Shown: positions 17,641 through 27,507 of the stretch, piece by piece
How positions within the stretch are numbered: position 1 is the stretch's first letter
How the letters are laid out: the number at the start of each line of letters is the position of its first letter
Program-made: the position numbers and the translations under genes
The notes under the pieces: model-generated
Seen by the model: only the letters and a program-made list of their open reading frames with translations
The model's database searches: none
Told to the model about the DNA's origin: nothing
NCBI RefSeq assembly: GCF_051233685.1
Contig: NZ_JBAMMY010000049.1
Span: 16,044-80,043, forward strand
Length of the DNA: 64,000 bases
Origin: RPRI01 sp051233685
GTDB lineage: Bacteria; Desulfobacterota; Desulfobacteria; Desulfobacterales; RPRI01
Reading direction: 5' to 3'

Positions 17641-20600
17641 TTATTCTTTCTTTTCTTCTTTTTCTTCTGTAGCAGTTTGGGCCATATGTTTATAAATGTT
17701 ATACCGCTCGTTATATTCCTTTTCTATCTTCAAACGAAGTTTTTTTGATTCTTCAGGAAATTGTTTTTCGAGTATTGCATACCTGTTTTCGCCGGAAAGA
17801 AATTGCTGCAAAGTGCCGTCGGGTGTTTTTGATTCGAGCATAAAAGGATTTTGACCTTGTTCTGCAAGAAGAGGATTAAATCTGTATAGCGGCCAGTAGC
17901 CTGCTGCAACAGCCAGGTTTTCTTCTTCCTGCGTTTTACCCATGCCTTTTTTAATTCCCTGATTTATGCACGGAGCATAACAAATTATAACGGAGGGCCC
18001 CGGATATTTGTCTGCTTCAATGAAAGCCTTAAGTGTCTGCTGTTTGTTTGCTCCCATTGCAACCGAAGCCACATAAACATAGCCGTATGTCATTGCAATT
18101 CTGCCCAGATCTTTTTTCCCTATTTTTTTGCCTGATGCGGCAAATTTTGCGACTGAACCTGCAGGTGTTGCTTTTGAGGACTGACCGCCAGTGTTTGAAT
18201 AAACTTCTGTATCCAGGACAAGGATATTTATATCTTCCCCGGAAGCAATAACATGGTCAAGCCCGCCGAAACCGATATCGTATGCCCAACCGTCTCCTCC
18301 GAAAGCCCAGATCGATTTTTTTACAAAAAGATCCGACATCGAAAATATTTCATTTAAAAGTGGCGTTCTTTTTGCATCGGCAAGCAGTTTTTTAAGCTGA
18401 TCACCATGCGTTCTTGTGGCTGCCGGATCATTCATACCTTCAAGCCATCCTGTCATGGCGGCTTTAAGTCCTTCCGGCAGTTTATCGTCTGAAACTGCTT
18501 CTTTTATCAGATCTGCAAGCTTTTGACGGCGCTGAATTACTCCCATAGATATTCCGTATCCGAATTCCGCAGCATCCTCAAAAAGAGAATTTCCCCAGGC
18601 AGGACCGTGTCCGTTTTTATCCGTGCAATAGGGAACCGAAGGAGCTGAAGCGCCCCATATGGAAGAGCAGCCGGTAGCATTTGCTATAATCATTCTTTCC
18701 CCAAAAAGCTGAGTCAGCACTTTAACATAGGAAGTTTCACCACATCCGGCGCAAGCGCCTGAAAATTCCATAAGTGGTTTTTGGAACTGGCTTCCTTTTA
18801 CGGATTCTCTTGAAACGATGTCGTCTTTAAATGGAACGGTCAATGAAAATTTATGGTTGGGAACCTGAGTCGGGACTTGTGTTTCAATGTGTTTCATTTC
18901 AAGAGCTTTTTTCTTGGACGGGCATATATCGGCGCAGTTTCCGCAGCCCTGGCAGTCTAAAGTATTGACCTGAATCCTGAACTGATAGCCTTTAAGCTCC
19001 TTTCCAACAGCCGGTTTTGTTTCAAAGGATGCAGGTGCATTTTTGAGTTCATCATCTGTTGCAAGAACAGGCAGGATAGAGGCATGCGGGCAAACAAACG
19101 AACACTGATTGCACTGGATACAGTTTTCGGCTATCCATTCCGGAACATTGATGGCGACACCGCGCTTTTCATATTGCGATGTTGCAACGGGAAAAATTCC
19201 GTCAGGCTCAAAAACGCTAACCGGCAGTTTATCGCCCTGCTGGGCAAGCATAGGACGCATAACTTTTTCAAGAAATTCATGTTTATCAGCGTCTGCTCCG
19301 GTTTCCAAACCGGCGTTTTTCCACGATTCCGGGTAGTTGATTTCAACAAGATTTGCCAGAGTCTGATCAACCGCATCGGTGTTCATTTTTACTACCTTTT
19401 CGCCTTTTTTCCCATAGACTTTATTAATTTCGTCTTTTAAAAGGGAAATGGCTTTTTCAAAGGGTATTACATTCGCCAGTTTAAAAAATGCCGTCTGCAT
19501 GATCATGTTTATCATTACACCAAGCCCGACTGCACCTGCGATTTTAACAGCATCAACATTGTAAAATTTTAATTTCTTTGAAGCGATTGTCCTTTTCATT
19601 TCGGCAGGAATATGTTCTTCCATTTCCTGTAAAGACCAGGGTGAATTTAATAGGAAGGTACCGCCTTGTTTTATGCCTTCAAGAATATCATACAGCGAAA
19701 CGTAATTAGCCTTGTGACATGCAATGAAATCCGCAGAACTGACAAGGTTGGTGGATTGTATGGGTTTTTTCCCGAACCGAAGATGCGATACTGTTATGCC
19801 TCCTGATTTTTTTGAATCATAGGCAAAATAACCCTGAGCGAACAAGTCGGTATTATCACCTATAATTTTAATGGCGGATTTATTTGCTCCAACCGTTCCG
19901 TCGGAACCAAGACCCCAGAATTTGCACTGCACGGTTCCTTCAGGCGTGGTTTCCACGTCATTTTCCACTTCAAGTGAAGTATGAGTCACATCATCTGTTA
20001 TGCCAACCGTAAAATGATTTTTCGGTCCGGCTGACTTCATGTTATCAAATACAGCTTTGGCCATTGCAGGAGTAAATTCTTTTGAACCTAGTCCGTAACG
20101 CCCGCCTACTATAACCGGCATCTCATGTCTTTCAAAAAAAGCAGTACAGACATCAACATAAAGAGGATCGCCGATAGCTCCGGGCTCTTTTGTTCTGTCA
20201 AGCACGGTTATACGGTCTGCCGAGGCAGGCAGAGCAGCAAGAAAGGCATCTATTACAAAAGGCCTGTAAAGACGAACCTTGACAAGCCCGACTCTTTCGC
20301 CATTTTCATTAAGCCTGTTAACAACTTCTTCTATGGTTTCGCAGGAAGATCCCATTGCAACAACCACTCTATCTGCTTCCGGATCTCCGGTATAATCAAA
20401 AAGCCTGTAATTACGCCCTGTGAGCTCTCCGACTTTTTTCATGTAATACTTTACTGTTTCGGGTATCTCAAGATAATATGAATTGGCGGCTTCCCTGCCC
20501 TGAAAATATATGTCAGGATTCTGTGCCGTACCACGGACAGTCGGATGTTCAGGATTCATTGCTCTTTTACGGAAAGCTGATACGGCGTCATAGTCAACAA

Positions 20601-21180
20601 GAGTTGCCATGGATTCATAATCGATCAATTCGATTTTCTGTATTTCATGCGAAGTCCTGAATCCGTCAAAAAAATGAAGAAACGGAACTCTTCCTTTGAT
20701 CGAGGATAAATGTGAAACAAGTGCAAGATCCATTACCTCCTGAACGGAACCGGAGCATAAAAGAGCAAAACCTGTCTGGCGTACAGCCATTACATCGGCA
20801 TGATCACCGAAAATTGAAAGCGCATGGGCGGCAATCGCCCTGGCACTTACATGAAATACTGCCGGAAGAAGCTCTCCTGAAATTTTATACATATTCGGAA
20901 TCATGAGAAGCAAACCCTGGGATGCAGTAAAGGTAGTAGTAAAAGCGCCTGCCGCAAGTGCGCCATGAACTGCGCCCGCTGCTCCTGCTTCGGATTGCAT
21001 CTGTTTGACATTCAGCAACTGTCCGAAAATATTTTTGCGCCCTGTCGCCGCCCATTCATCCGCTATTTCACCCATTGGAGTTGAAGGGGTAATCGGATAT
21101 ATTGCGGCGACATCGCTCATAGCATAAGCTACATGTGCTGCTGCCGTATTTCCATCAATGGTTTTCATTTTTTTCGCCAT
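17641..21180 (-). CDS. nifJ: Pyruvate:ferredoxin (flavodoxin) oxidoreductase
   Basis: About 1179 residues, the normal size of the single-chain homodimeric enzyme that converts pyruvate and CoA to acetyl-CoA, CO2 and reduced ferredoxin. The N-terminal domain starts IDGNTAAAHVAYAMSDVA and YPITPSTPMGE; two 4Fe-4S motifs lie in the middle (CIQCNQCSFVC and CQGCGNCADIC); the C-terminal domain has CAGCGE, ATGCSSIWG, GDGWAYDIGFGGLDH and VYSNTGGQSSKATP for thiamine diphosphate. The ATG at 21180 has AGGAG eight bases upstream; a GTG at 21189 is less likely. It is divergent from cooS. Confidence 0.97.
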   Translation of the reverse strand: MAKKMKTIDGNTAAAHVAYAMSDVAAIYPITPSTPMGEIADEWAATGRKNIFGQLLNVKQMQSEAGAAGAVHGALAAGAFTTTFTASQGLLLMIPNMYKISGELLPAVFHVSARAIAAHALSIFGDHADVMAVRQTGFALLCSGSVQEVMDLALVSHLSSIKGRVPFLHFFDGFRTSHEIQKIELIDYESMATLVDYDAVSAFRKRAMNPEHPTVRGTAQNPDIYFQGREAANSYYLEIPETVKYYMKKVGELTGRNYRLFDYTGDPEADRVVVAMGSSCETIEEVVNRLNENGERVGLVKVRLYRPFVIDAFLAALPASADRITVLDRTKEPGAIGDPLYVDVCTAFFERHEMPVIVGGRYGLGSKEFTPAMAKAVFDNMKSAGPKNHFTVGITDDVTHTSLEVENDVETTPEGTVQCKFWGLGSDGTVGANKSAIKIIGDNTDLFAQGYFAYDSKKSGGITVSHLRFGKKPIQSTNLVSSADFIACHKANYVSLYDILEGIKQGGTFLLNSPWSLQEMEEHIPAEMKRTIASKKLKFYNVDAVKIAGAVGLGVMINMIMQTAFFKLANVIPFEKAISLLKDEINKVYGKKGEKVVKMNTDAVDQTLANLVEINYPESWKNAGLETGADADKHEFLEKVMRPMLAQQGDKLPVSVFEPDGIFPVATSQYEKRGVAINVPEWIAENCIQCNQCSFVCPHASILPVLATDDELKNAPASFETKPAVGKELKGYQFRIQVNTLDCQGCGNCADICPSKKKALEMKHIETQVPTQVPNHKFSLTVPFKDDIVSRESVKGSQFQKPLMEFSGACAGCGETSYVKVLTQLFGERMIIANATGCSSIWGASAPSVPYCTDKNGHGPAWGNSLFEDAAEFGYGISMGVIQRRQKLADLIKEAVSDDKLPEGLKAAMTGWLEGMNDPAATRTHGDQLKKLLADAKRTPLLNEIFSMSDLFVKKSIWAFGGDGWAYDIGFGGLDHVIASGEDINILVLDTEVYSNTGGQSSKATPAGSVAKFAASGKKIGKKDLGRIAMTYGYVYVASVAMGANKQQTLKAFIEADKYPGPSVIICYAPCINQGIKKGMGKTQEEENLAVAAGYWPLYRFNPLLAEQGQNPFMLESKTPDGTLQQFLSGENRYAILEKQFPEESKKLRLKIEKEYNERYNIYKHMAQTATEEKEEKKE

Positions 21181-21537
21181 AACATCCACTCCTTATATAT
21201 AAAATTATCATAATTCGCCATAATGTCTTGTATTGCATATTATTTATAAAGCATATGCAAATCTGCCGGATTATTCTTTTCAATTATTTATGAACCTGTT
21301 TACGATTTTATTTATGATTCATTGCCATGGAATAAACTATTATTTCTGTATAATTATGTCATAAGGACTTATTTGTAAAGAAAAGATTTATACTCTGCCG
21401 GTTGCGGAAATAAACTTTGGATTGCAGATATATGTAGTTGCATTTTACTTGATAATACTGTTTATTTAATGATGATAAATCTAAAATTAATCCCGGCCTG
21501 AAGGCCGTGACATATCTTTTCAAGGAGGAATAATAAT
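21181..21537. promoter_or_regulatory. Divergent control region between PFOR and cooS, with a palindrome
   Basis: This 357 bp region must hold the promoters of both the PFOR and CO dehydrogenase transcripts. It contains an inverted repeat TTGCATAT (21233-21240) and ATATGCAA (21253-21260) separated by 12 bases, a possible operator close to the PFOR side. A short hairpin CGGCC-TGAA-GGCCG (21494-21507) precedes the cooS ribosome binding site AAGGAGGAA. No sigma-54 -24/-12 element was seen. No protein was found. Confidence 0.5.
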
Positions 21538-23451
21538 ATGCCCAGGAAGGAACTATCCAGTGACAAAAGCACTGATCCGGCAGTTTTGCAGATGCTTGCG
21601 AAAGCCGGAAAAAACAATATTACAACCGTCTGGGACAGATATGAGGCAATGAAGCCCCAGTGCGGTTTTGGAGATACCGGCCTTTGCTGCAGGCATTGCC
21701 TTCAGGGGCCGTGCCGGATTGATCCTTTCGGTGAAGGCCCCAAAGAAGGTATTTGCGGAGCCTCAGCTGATGTGATGGTTGCAAGAGGACTGGACAGAGC
21801 AATTGCAGCCGGTACTGCTGCTCATTCCGGACATGCAAGACATCTGGCTCACACTCTGTTAAAGACAGCAAACGGACAAGCAAAAGACTATTCTATCAAG
21901 GAAGCGGAAAAACTTAAAAGTGTAGCTGCACGCCTTGGTATTGCCGTGAATGACCGCTCAGACAATGATATAGCCAAAGATGTTGCAAAAGCAGCTCTTG
22001 CTGATTTTCATGAAAAGGATACTCCGGTACTGTGGGCTGCAACCGTAGTAACTCCGGCCCGCGCAAAATTGCTTGGCGATCTCGGGCTGGTGCCTAAAGG
22101 TATTGATCATGAAATTTCTGAAATCATGCACAGGACTTTGTATGGAGTGGATGCCGATCCTGTAAACCTTCTTCTTGCCGGACTGCGCTGCGCTGTTGCC
22201 GATCTGGCCAGCTGCTATATGGGCACTGATCTGGCGGATATTCTCTTTGGCATACCGCAGCCTAAAACAAGCACCGCCAATATGGGTGTATTAAAAGCTG
22301 ATGCCGTTAATATTGCGATGCATGGACATAATCCCGTACTTTCAGATGTTATAGTATCATTGGCCGAAAAGGCAAATGCTAAAGCTGTTGAGGCCGGAGC
22401 ATCAGGTATCAATATTGTAGGCATTTGTTGTACCGGAAGTGAAATCATGATGCGCCACGGCATTCCGTCCTGCACCCATTCCGTAAGCCAGGAAATGGCC
22501 ATCGTTACCGGCGCGCTTGATGCAATGGTTGTGGATTACCAGTGCATTATGCCGTCTGTGGTGTCTGTTGCCGAGTGTTTTGCAACACCTGTAATTACAA
22601 CTATGGATCTTTGCAAAATCACAAACGCCGTGCACATTGAATTTAATGAGGAGATGGCCGCCGAAAAGGCTGATGAAATATTTGATATCGCTATAAAAAG
22701 CTTTAAACGCCGCAAAAATAGGACTGTGGATATTCCGGATATTAAATCCAATGTGATAGCTGGATTTTCTGTTGAAGCGATTGTGGGAGCACTTTCTAAG
22801 CTGAATGAAACTGATCCTCTTAAACCTCTTGTTGATAACATTAAATCAGGTAATATCCGCGGAGTTTGTCTTTTTGCCGGATGCAATAATGTCAAAGTAG
22901 CTCAGGATAAAAATTTTACTATTATTGCCCGCATACTTCTCAAAAATAATGTGCTTGTTATCGCAACAGGATGTGGAGCCGGAGCTTTAATGCGCCATGG
23001 ATTTACGGATCCTTCAAACGTTGATGATCTTTGCGGCGATGGTCTTAAAGCAGTCCTGACGGCTATCGGAGAGGCGAACGGTCTCGGCGGTCCGCTTCCG
23101 CCTGTGCTGCATCTCGGCTCATGCGTGGATAATTCAAGAGCTGTTGCTCTTGCAGTTGCCGTTGCAAATTACCTGGGTGTTGATACCGACCGGCTGCCGG
23201 TAGTGGCGTCGGCGGCGGAAGCCGTATCCGAAAAAGCCGTATCTATCGGTGCATACGCAGTTGCTGCAGGCCTTCCGACTCATGTCGGAGTTATGCTTCC
23301 TGTAACCGGAAGCGCGCTTGTAACCCAGATTCTTACGGAAAAGATTAAAGATGTAACAGGCGGTTATTTTATAGTAGATCTTGATCCTGAATCAGCTGCG
23401 CAAAAACTTCTGGCTGCCATAGACGAACGTCGTGCCGGTCTGGGATTATAA
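21538..23451 (+). CDS. cooS: Anaerobic carbon monoxide dehydrogenase catalytic subunit CooS
   Basis: A 637-residue nickel-iron CO dehydrogenase that interconverts CO and CO2. All cluster ligands are in place: Cys42 and Cys50 for the intersubunit D cluster, Cys51, Cys54, Cys59 and Cys73 for the B cluster, and His264, Cys298, Cys336, Cys449, Cys479 and Cys529 for the Ni-Fe C cluster. These are each three residues beyond the known ligands of the Carboxydothermus CODH-II enzyme as I recall them. It is followed by cooF and a flavoprotein, so electrons probably go to a pyridine nucleotide. No nickel-insertion cooC is adjacent. The ribosome binding site is strong. Confidence 0.97.
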   Translation: MPRKELSSDKSTDPAVLQMLAKAGKNNITTVWDRYEAMKPQCGFGDTGLCCRHCLQGPCRIDPFGEGPKEGICGASADVMVARGLDRAIAAGTAAHSGHARHLAHTLLKTANGQAKDYSIKEAEKLKSVAARLGIAVNDRSDNDIAKDVAKAALADFHEKDTPVLWAATVVTPARAKLLGDLGLVPKGIDHEISEIMHRTLYGVDADPVNLLLAGLRCAVADLASCYMGTDLADILFGIPQPKTSTANMGVLKADAVNIAMHGHNPVLSDVIVSLAEKANAKAVEAGASGINIVGICCTGSEIMMRHGIPSCTHSVSQEMAIVTGALDAMVVDYQCIMPSVVSVAECFATPVITTMDLCKITNAVHIEFNEEMAAEKADEIFDIAIKSFKRRKNRTVDIPDIKSNVIAGFSVEAIVGALSKLNETDPLKPLVDNIKSGNIRGVCLFAGCNNVKVAQDKNFTIIARILLKNNVLVIATGCGAGALMRHGFTDPSNVDDLCGDGLKAVLTAIGEANGLGGPLPPVLHLGSCVDNSRAVALAVAVANYLGVDTDRLPVVASAAEAVSEKAVSIGAYAVAAGLPTHVGVMLPVTGSALVTQILTEKIKDVTGGYFIVDLDPESAAQKLLAAIDERRAGLGL

Positions 23452-23474
23452 TAATTGACTGACAGGAGTTTAAC

Positions 23475-23981
23475 ATGACTACACCAAAAGAAATTTTTGT
23501 AAAAATAGATAAATGTATGGGATGCCATAGTTGTGAGCTTGCCTGTGCACTTGAACATTCCAAAAGTAAATTATTATACAATGCCATATCGGAACATCCT
23601 GAACCTAAAAAACGCATATATGTTGAGTGGATGTCACAAAACAGACGGATGCCTGTATTGTGCCGCCACTGTGAAGATGCGCCCTGCATGCATGCCTGCA
23701 TAAGCGGGGCCATAATCCGGACGCAAGACGGGGTGGTTCTAACCGATAAAGACAAATGCATAGGATGCTGGACCTGTGTAATGGTTTGTCCTTATGGCGT
23801 GATAGGACGTCATATGGAAGAACACAAAGCATACCGCTGCGACCGTTGCCCGGACAGAGATGTTCCTGCCTGTGTGTCAGCATGTCCGACACACGCACTG
23901 GTTTATGAAACAGTAGAAAATTTTTCATCAAATACCCGAAAAGCTGTGTCGGAAGAACTTGCAGCAGGTCATGGAGGATGA
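23475..23981 (+). CDS. cooF: CooF-type 4Fe-4S electron transfer protein
   Basis: A 168-residue ferredoxin-like protein with four cysteine groups: CMGCHSCELAC near residue 14, CRHCEDAPCMHAC, CIGCWTCVMVCP and CDRCPDRDVPACVSACP. The pattern is that of CooF and related polyferredoxin subunits that take electrons from CooS. It lies 24 bp after cooS. The following flavoprotein starts within 2 bp of its stop, so the three genes are one unit. Confidence 0.93.
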   Translation: MTTPKEIFVKIDKCMGCHSCELACALEHSKSKLLYNAISEHPEPKKRIYVEWMSQNRRMPVLCRHCEDAPCMHACISGAIIRTQDGVVLTDKDKCIGCWTCVMVCPYGVIGRHMEEHKAYRCDRCPDRDVPACVSACPTHALVYETVENFSSNTRKAVSEELAAGHGG

Positions 23982-23982
23982 C

Positions 23983-25233
23983 GTGACTGTCAAACAAACC
24001 CGTTATGTGATTATAGGTGCCAGCGCTGCCGGCATGTCTGCTGCCACAGCTATCCGCGAGTCTGGCAGCTGTGGAGATATCACGGTTTTATCAATGGAGC
24101 AGGAAATGCCGTATTTTCGGCCTATGATCCCCTTTCTGATAAGCGGCAAAAAGTCGGAAACGGAAATGTCGCTTACAGGAAACGGTCCATTTAAAGAAGC
24201 AAAAATCCAAATCCGCACCGGCACAAGAGTAACATCTGTTGATACGGATAATAAAACGGTAACGATTGGTAATTCAAACAGCATTCCATATGACAGACTG
24301 CTTATAGCAAGCGGAAGTAATCCCTTCATTCCTGCCGAAATAAAAAAAATGAGCGCAGAAGGCGTTTATTCCTTAAGAACTCTTGGCGATGCCAAAAAAA
24401 TAGCTGTCCGCTCATCAAAAACCCGCAGAGCTATCATGCTGGGCGGGGGACTGCTGAATTTAAAAGCCGCCTTTGCCTTGCTTGAACACGGGCTTAAGGT
24501 AAGTCTTATTGTTTATTCCGGCCAGGTGCTTTCACAATTGATGGAACCGGATGATGCAAAACTTATCCGTAATGCATTAAACAGAGCCGGGCTTGAGATT
24601 ATAACCGGGTGTGATATTGAAAATATCCTGGTGGATAATGATGGAGTAAAAGGCATACTACTTTCAAACGGAAAGGAACTAGAAGGGGAAATGCTTTTAA
24701 TCGGCAAAGGCGTTTCGCCTAATGTGGATTTTCTCGATAAAAGTAATATTAGTATTGATCGGGGGATTGTAACGGATGAATATACTGCTGCTAATATCAA
24801 AGATGTTTACGCGGCAGGAGATGTTGCTTTAAGTCTCGATTCGCTTACCGGCAAAAAAACTGTAAGCGGTCTCTGGACAAATGCCGTTGAAATGGGGCGT
24901 TGTGCCGGATTTAACATGGCTGGAAAACAAACCCGGTACTGTGGCGTTGCCGGCATTCTGAACGCAACCCGGATGGCAGATGTTTCTTTTGTTTCAATGG
25001 GAATAGTTCATTCAAAAGGCTCCGGCTATGAGACCCACATTACCGAAACGGAAAAAGCATTCCGAAAGCTTGTATTTTCCTCAGACGGCAAGCAGCTTGT
25101 AGGAGCTGTTTTTATAGGAGACATTGAACGTGCAGGTCTTTACCGTTATTTGATACTGGAAAAGAGAAATATTGAAAAAATTAAGAAGCAAATAATTAAT
25201 CATCAGCTGCATTATGGCCATTTTCTACAGTAA
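23983..25233 (+). CDS. FAD-dependent NAD(P)H oxidoreductase of the CO dehydrogenase operon
   Basis: A ~416-residue pyridine nucleotide-disulfide oxidoreductase-like flavoprotein. An FAD-binding fold starts YVIIGASAAGMSAATAIRE, an NAD-binding fold follows at RRAIMLGGGLLNLKAAFALL, and the second FAD motif is DVYAAGDVALS. Such proteins follow cooS-cooF in many anaerobes and are thought to pass CO-derived electrons to NAD(P)+ (the CODH-FNOR type). There is no clear redox disulfide. I chose GTG at 23983 because GGAGG lies five bases upstream; ATG at 23971 inside cooF is the alternative. Confidence 0.88.
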   Translation: MTVKQTRYVIIGASAAGMSAATAIRESGSCGDITVLSMEQEMPYFRPMIPFLISGKKSETEMSLTGNGPFKEAKIQIRTGTRVTSVDTDNKTVTIGNSNSIPYDRLLIASGSNPFIPAEIKKMSAEGVYSLRTLGDAKKIAVRSSKTRRAIMLGGGLLNLKAAFALLEHGLKVSLIVYSGQVLSQLMEPDDAKLIRNALNRAGLEIITGCDIENILVDNDGVKGILLSNGKELEGEMLLIGKGVSPNVDFLDKSNISIDRGIVTDEYTAANIKDVYAAGDVALSLDSLTGKKTVSGLWTNAVEMGRCAGFNMAGKQTRYCGVAGILNATRMADVSFVSMGIVHSKGSGYETHITETEKAFRKLVFSSDGKQLVGAVFIGDIERAGLYRYLILEKRNIEKIKKQIINHQLHYGHFLQ

Positions 25234-25315
25234 AAGAAAAAACTTTGCATAACATCCGATTCAAAGCAACGCTAAAGTGAGACCGGAAAACATACTTATT
25301 TTACAGGCACTTTCT

Positions 25316-27433
25316 TTAGTTGAAGGAACAATTATTAAGGCAGTCGATAATTTCCTGATAATTCTGGAAACGTTCTTCACACCTTTTGGCCATCATTTTT
25401 TCTATGGTGTCACACAAAATATCCGGAAGTTCCGGAGCTTTTTTCTTTAATGAAGGAACCGGTTCGTTAAGTTGTTTGAAAAGAATATTACTACACGAAT
25501 CATCATAAAAGGGGGGATTTCCTGCAAGCAGATGATAAAAACTTGCGCCTAAAGAATAAATGTCGCTTCGATTATCCACTCCCTTATTGCGAATGGCTTC
25601 GGGGCTGAGATATAAAGGGGAACCAACTATTTTACTTTCCTTCTGCATGTCATGCTTTTTGTCAAGCTTTGCTACGCCGAAATCCACAAGTTTTAATTCA
25701 TCAGAGCTTGTCACCATAATATTGGCGGGTTTGATATCTCTGTGCACAATACCGTTTTTCCAGACAAAATCGAGTGCGCTGCACAAGGTTTTTAAATAAT
25801 TTATAATCTGTGGCGTCTTAAAATTAAAATTGTTTTTGAGCAAATCAGCCAGTGTCTGACCATGTATAAATTCCATTGCATAATACATTATCCCGTTTGC
25901 GTTGCCGATATAATAAATCTGTGCAATATTGGGATGGTTAAGCCTGGAAACAAAGCGCGCCTCTTTTAAAAACATCTTTACAAACTCTTCCTGAGATGAA
26001 AGCTCCCATGATATGACCTTTAACGCAACATCTCTTTCTAACGCTGTATCCCATCCTTTGAATACTCCTCCCATTCCTCCGGCGCTTATAAATGAAACCA
26101 CTTCATAATTATCCATTTTTCTTCCAATTAAGCTTTGGTAGAAGCGCTTGTTCTGAGATTCGGGTTTCCTGGGGGCACCCTTTTGAATCGAAACAGAATT
26201 ATCATTATTTATTTTATTTAAGTTTTCATCCGAGTCCGGCTTAATCGCTTTGGGTTGCGGTTTTTGCAGAATATTGTTTTTCTTTTCATTGCCGGATAAT
26301 TCGGGCCCGGCTATAACGGCGAAATGAGCGTACAACTTTGACCAGCTTTTATCTTCTGCAAAATCAAGCTCTATTATGGCTAATAACTCGCTTTGTTCAA
26401 GTTCAACCTTTTTTATACTGCCTTCAACAATGTTTTTGATGCCGTGGCGTTCAAACTTTAAAATCATTTTGTCTTTTGGTTTAGCCAATATAGATGTTTT
26501 GAGACAGGCGCTCATTACATCGCAACCGGTAATCTGTGCATCAATCCAGAAAACACCGTCCCGGGATACTTGTGCTTCTATAGGGAAGAAATCACGCCTT
26601 ATGGGCGCTATGGCCTGTTGCCTGCTTTTGCTTACTATCCGATCTGAAAAATTATGCCAATGGATACCGTTGTTTTTACGGAAAACAACGCCGAAGCCAA
26701 TCTGTTTACTTTCATCTCCCAGCAAAACATGAACTACCGAACCTGACACTATATCGCCGGTTTCATCTTCAGGTTCTCTTATAAAAATATCGTCGCCGTA
26801 ATTTCTTCCAAGAGATGTTTCAATCATTGCGCTGGATCTGGCACGATTTAACATAAAGCTGCGAATCCATGTTTTACCGTCACGGGATATTTCTAACGGA
26901 ATCGGAACATCAAATCGTTCCCTCTTTTCCGCTCGTCTATCAATATTTTGTTTTTTTTCTGATTCGGTTAAGTCAGGCCTGATTGTATTGACTTGTGATT
27001 CTTTGCTGTCTTTGCTAATCGGGGAAGAATCGGCAGGCGTAGTTTTTGGTACCGGTTTCAAATAGTTTTTGATACATGAAACCAATGCGGGTCCTCCTGC
27101 CGGATAGATGATGATATTGTCGGCGCCAAGCTCAATTATACGCTTGGGAGTCATTTCTTTTTGGTTTTCTGCAGAAAGAAGAAAAATAAACGGAATGGAT
27201 TCTCTTTTAGGGTCTTTTTTTAAATAGGATATAAACTGTTGCCCTGAACTATCCTCAAGTTCTATGCCACTTAGAATCAAACCAACCGGATGCAAATCCA
27301 TGGTTGATAAAGCATCTCTCACAGATGAAACTGTGTGGACACAATATCCCTGGTTATCCAGAACACCAATCACAAAATCGACAAGTTCCCTGGATATGCT
27401 GATAAGTAAAATATCAGTTTGTGTGTTTTGCAT
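25316..27433 (-). CDS. Ser/Thr protein kinase with pseudo-receiver and two PilZ-like domains
   Basis: A 705-residue multidomain protein. Residues 1-125 have a receiver fold, but the phospho-acceptor position (LILSGIE, about residue 55) is Ser and the usual Lys near 110 is Tyr, so it cannot be phosphorylated normally. Two PilZ-like domains follow (about 165-265 with RRAEKRERFDVPI, and 278-375 with RRDFFPIEAQVSRDG), then a ~60-residue linker. The kinase domain (443-705) has SAGGMGGV, Lys472, HRDIKPAN at 564-571, DFG at 584-586 and SDIYSLGASFYHLL, and looks active. It lies ~75 bp after the CheX-type gene on the same strand. Confidence 0.88.
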   Translation of the reverse strand: MQNTQTDILLISISRELVDFVIGVLDNQGYCVHTVSSVRDALSTMDLHPVGLILSGIELEDSSGQQFISYLKKDPKRESIPFIFLLSAENQKEMTPKRIIELGADNIIIYPAGGPALVSCIKNYLKPVPKTTPADSSPISKDSKESQVNTIRPDLTESEKKQNIDRRAEKRERFDVPIPLEISRDGKTWIRSFMLNRARSSAMIETSLGRNYGDDIFIREPEDETGDIVSGSVVHVLLGDESKQIGFGVVFRKNNGIHWHNFSDRIVSKSRQQAIAPIRRDFFPIEAQVSRDGVFWIDAQITGCDVMSACLKTSILAKPKDKMILKFERHGIKNIVEGSIKKVELEQSELLAIIELDFAEDKSWSKLYAHFAVIAGPELSGNEKKNNILQKPQPKAIKPDSDENLNKINNDNSVSIQKGAPRKPESQNKRFYQSLIGRKMDNYEVVSFISAGGMGGVFKGWDTALERDVALKVISWELSSQEEFVKMFLKEARFVSRLNHPNIAQIYYIGNANGIMYYAMEFIHGQTLADLLKNNFNFKTPQIINYLKTLCSALDFVWKNGIVHRDIKPANIMVTSSDELKLVDFGVAKLDKKHDMQKESKIVGSPLYLSPEAIRNKGVDNRSDIYSLGASFYHLLAGNPPFYDDSCSNILFKQLNEPVPSLKKKAPELPDILCDTIEKMMAKRCEERFQNYQEIIDCLNNCSFN

Positions 27434-27507
27434 ATGTCAATGGTACTTCCCAGGCTGTTTTGAGAAAAAAAGAAATTTAAAAAGACTAAACGGTAAACCG
27501 TCTAGTA

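Noticed and set aside
19084..19440. Plus-strand open frames inside the PFOR gene
   Set aside because: Shadows of a long, well-conserved minus-strand coding sequence.
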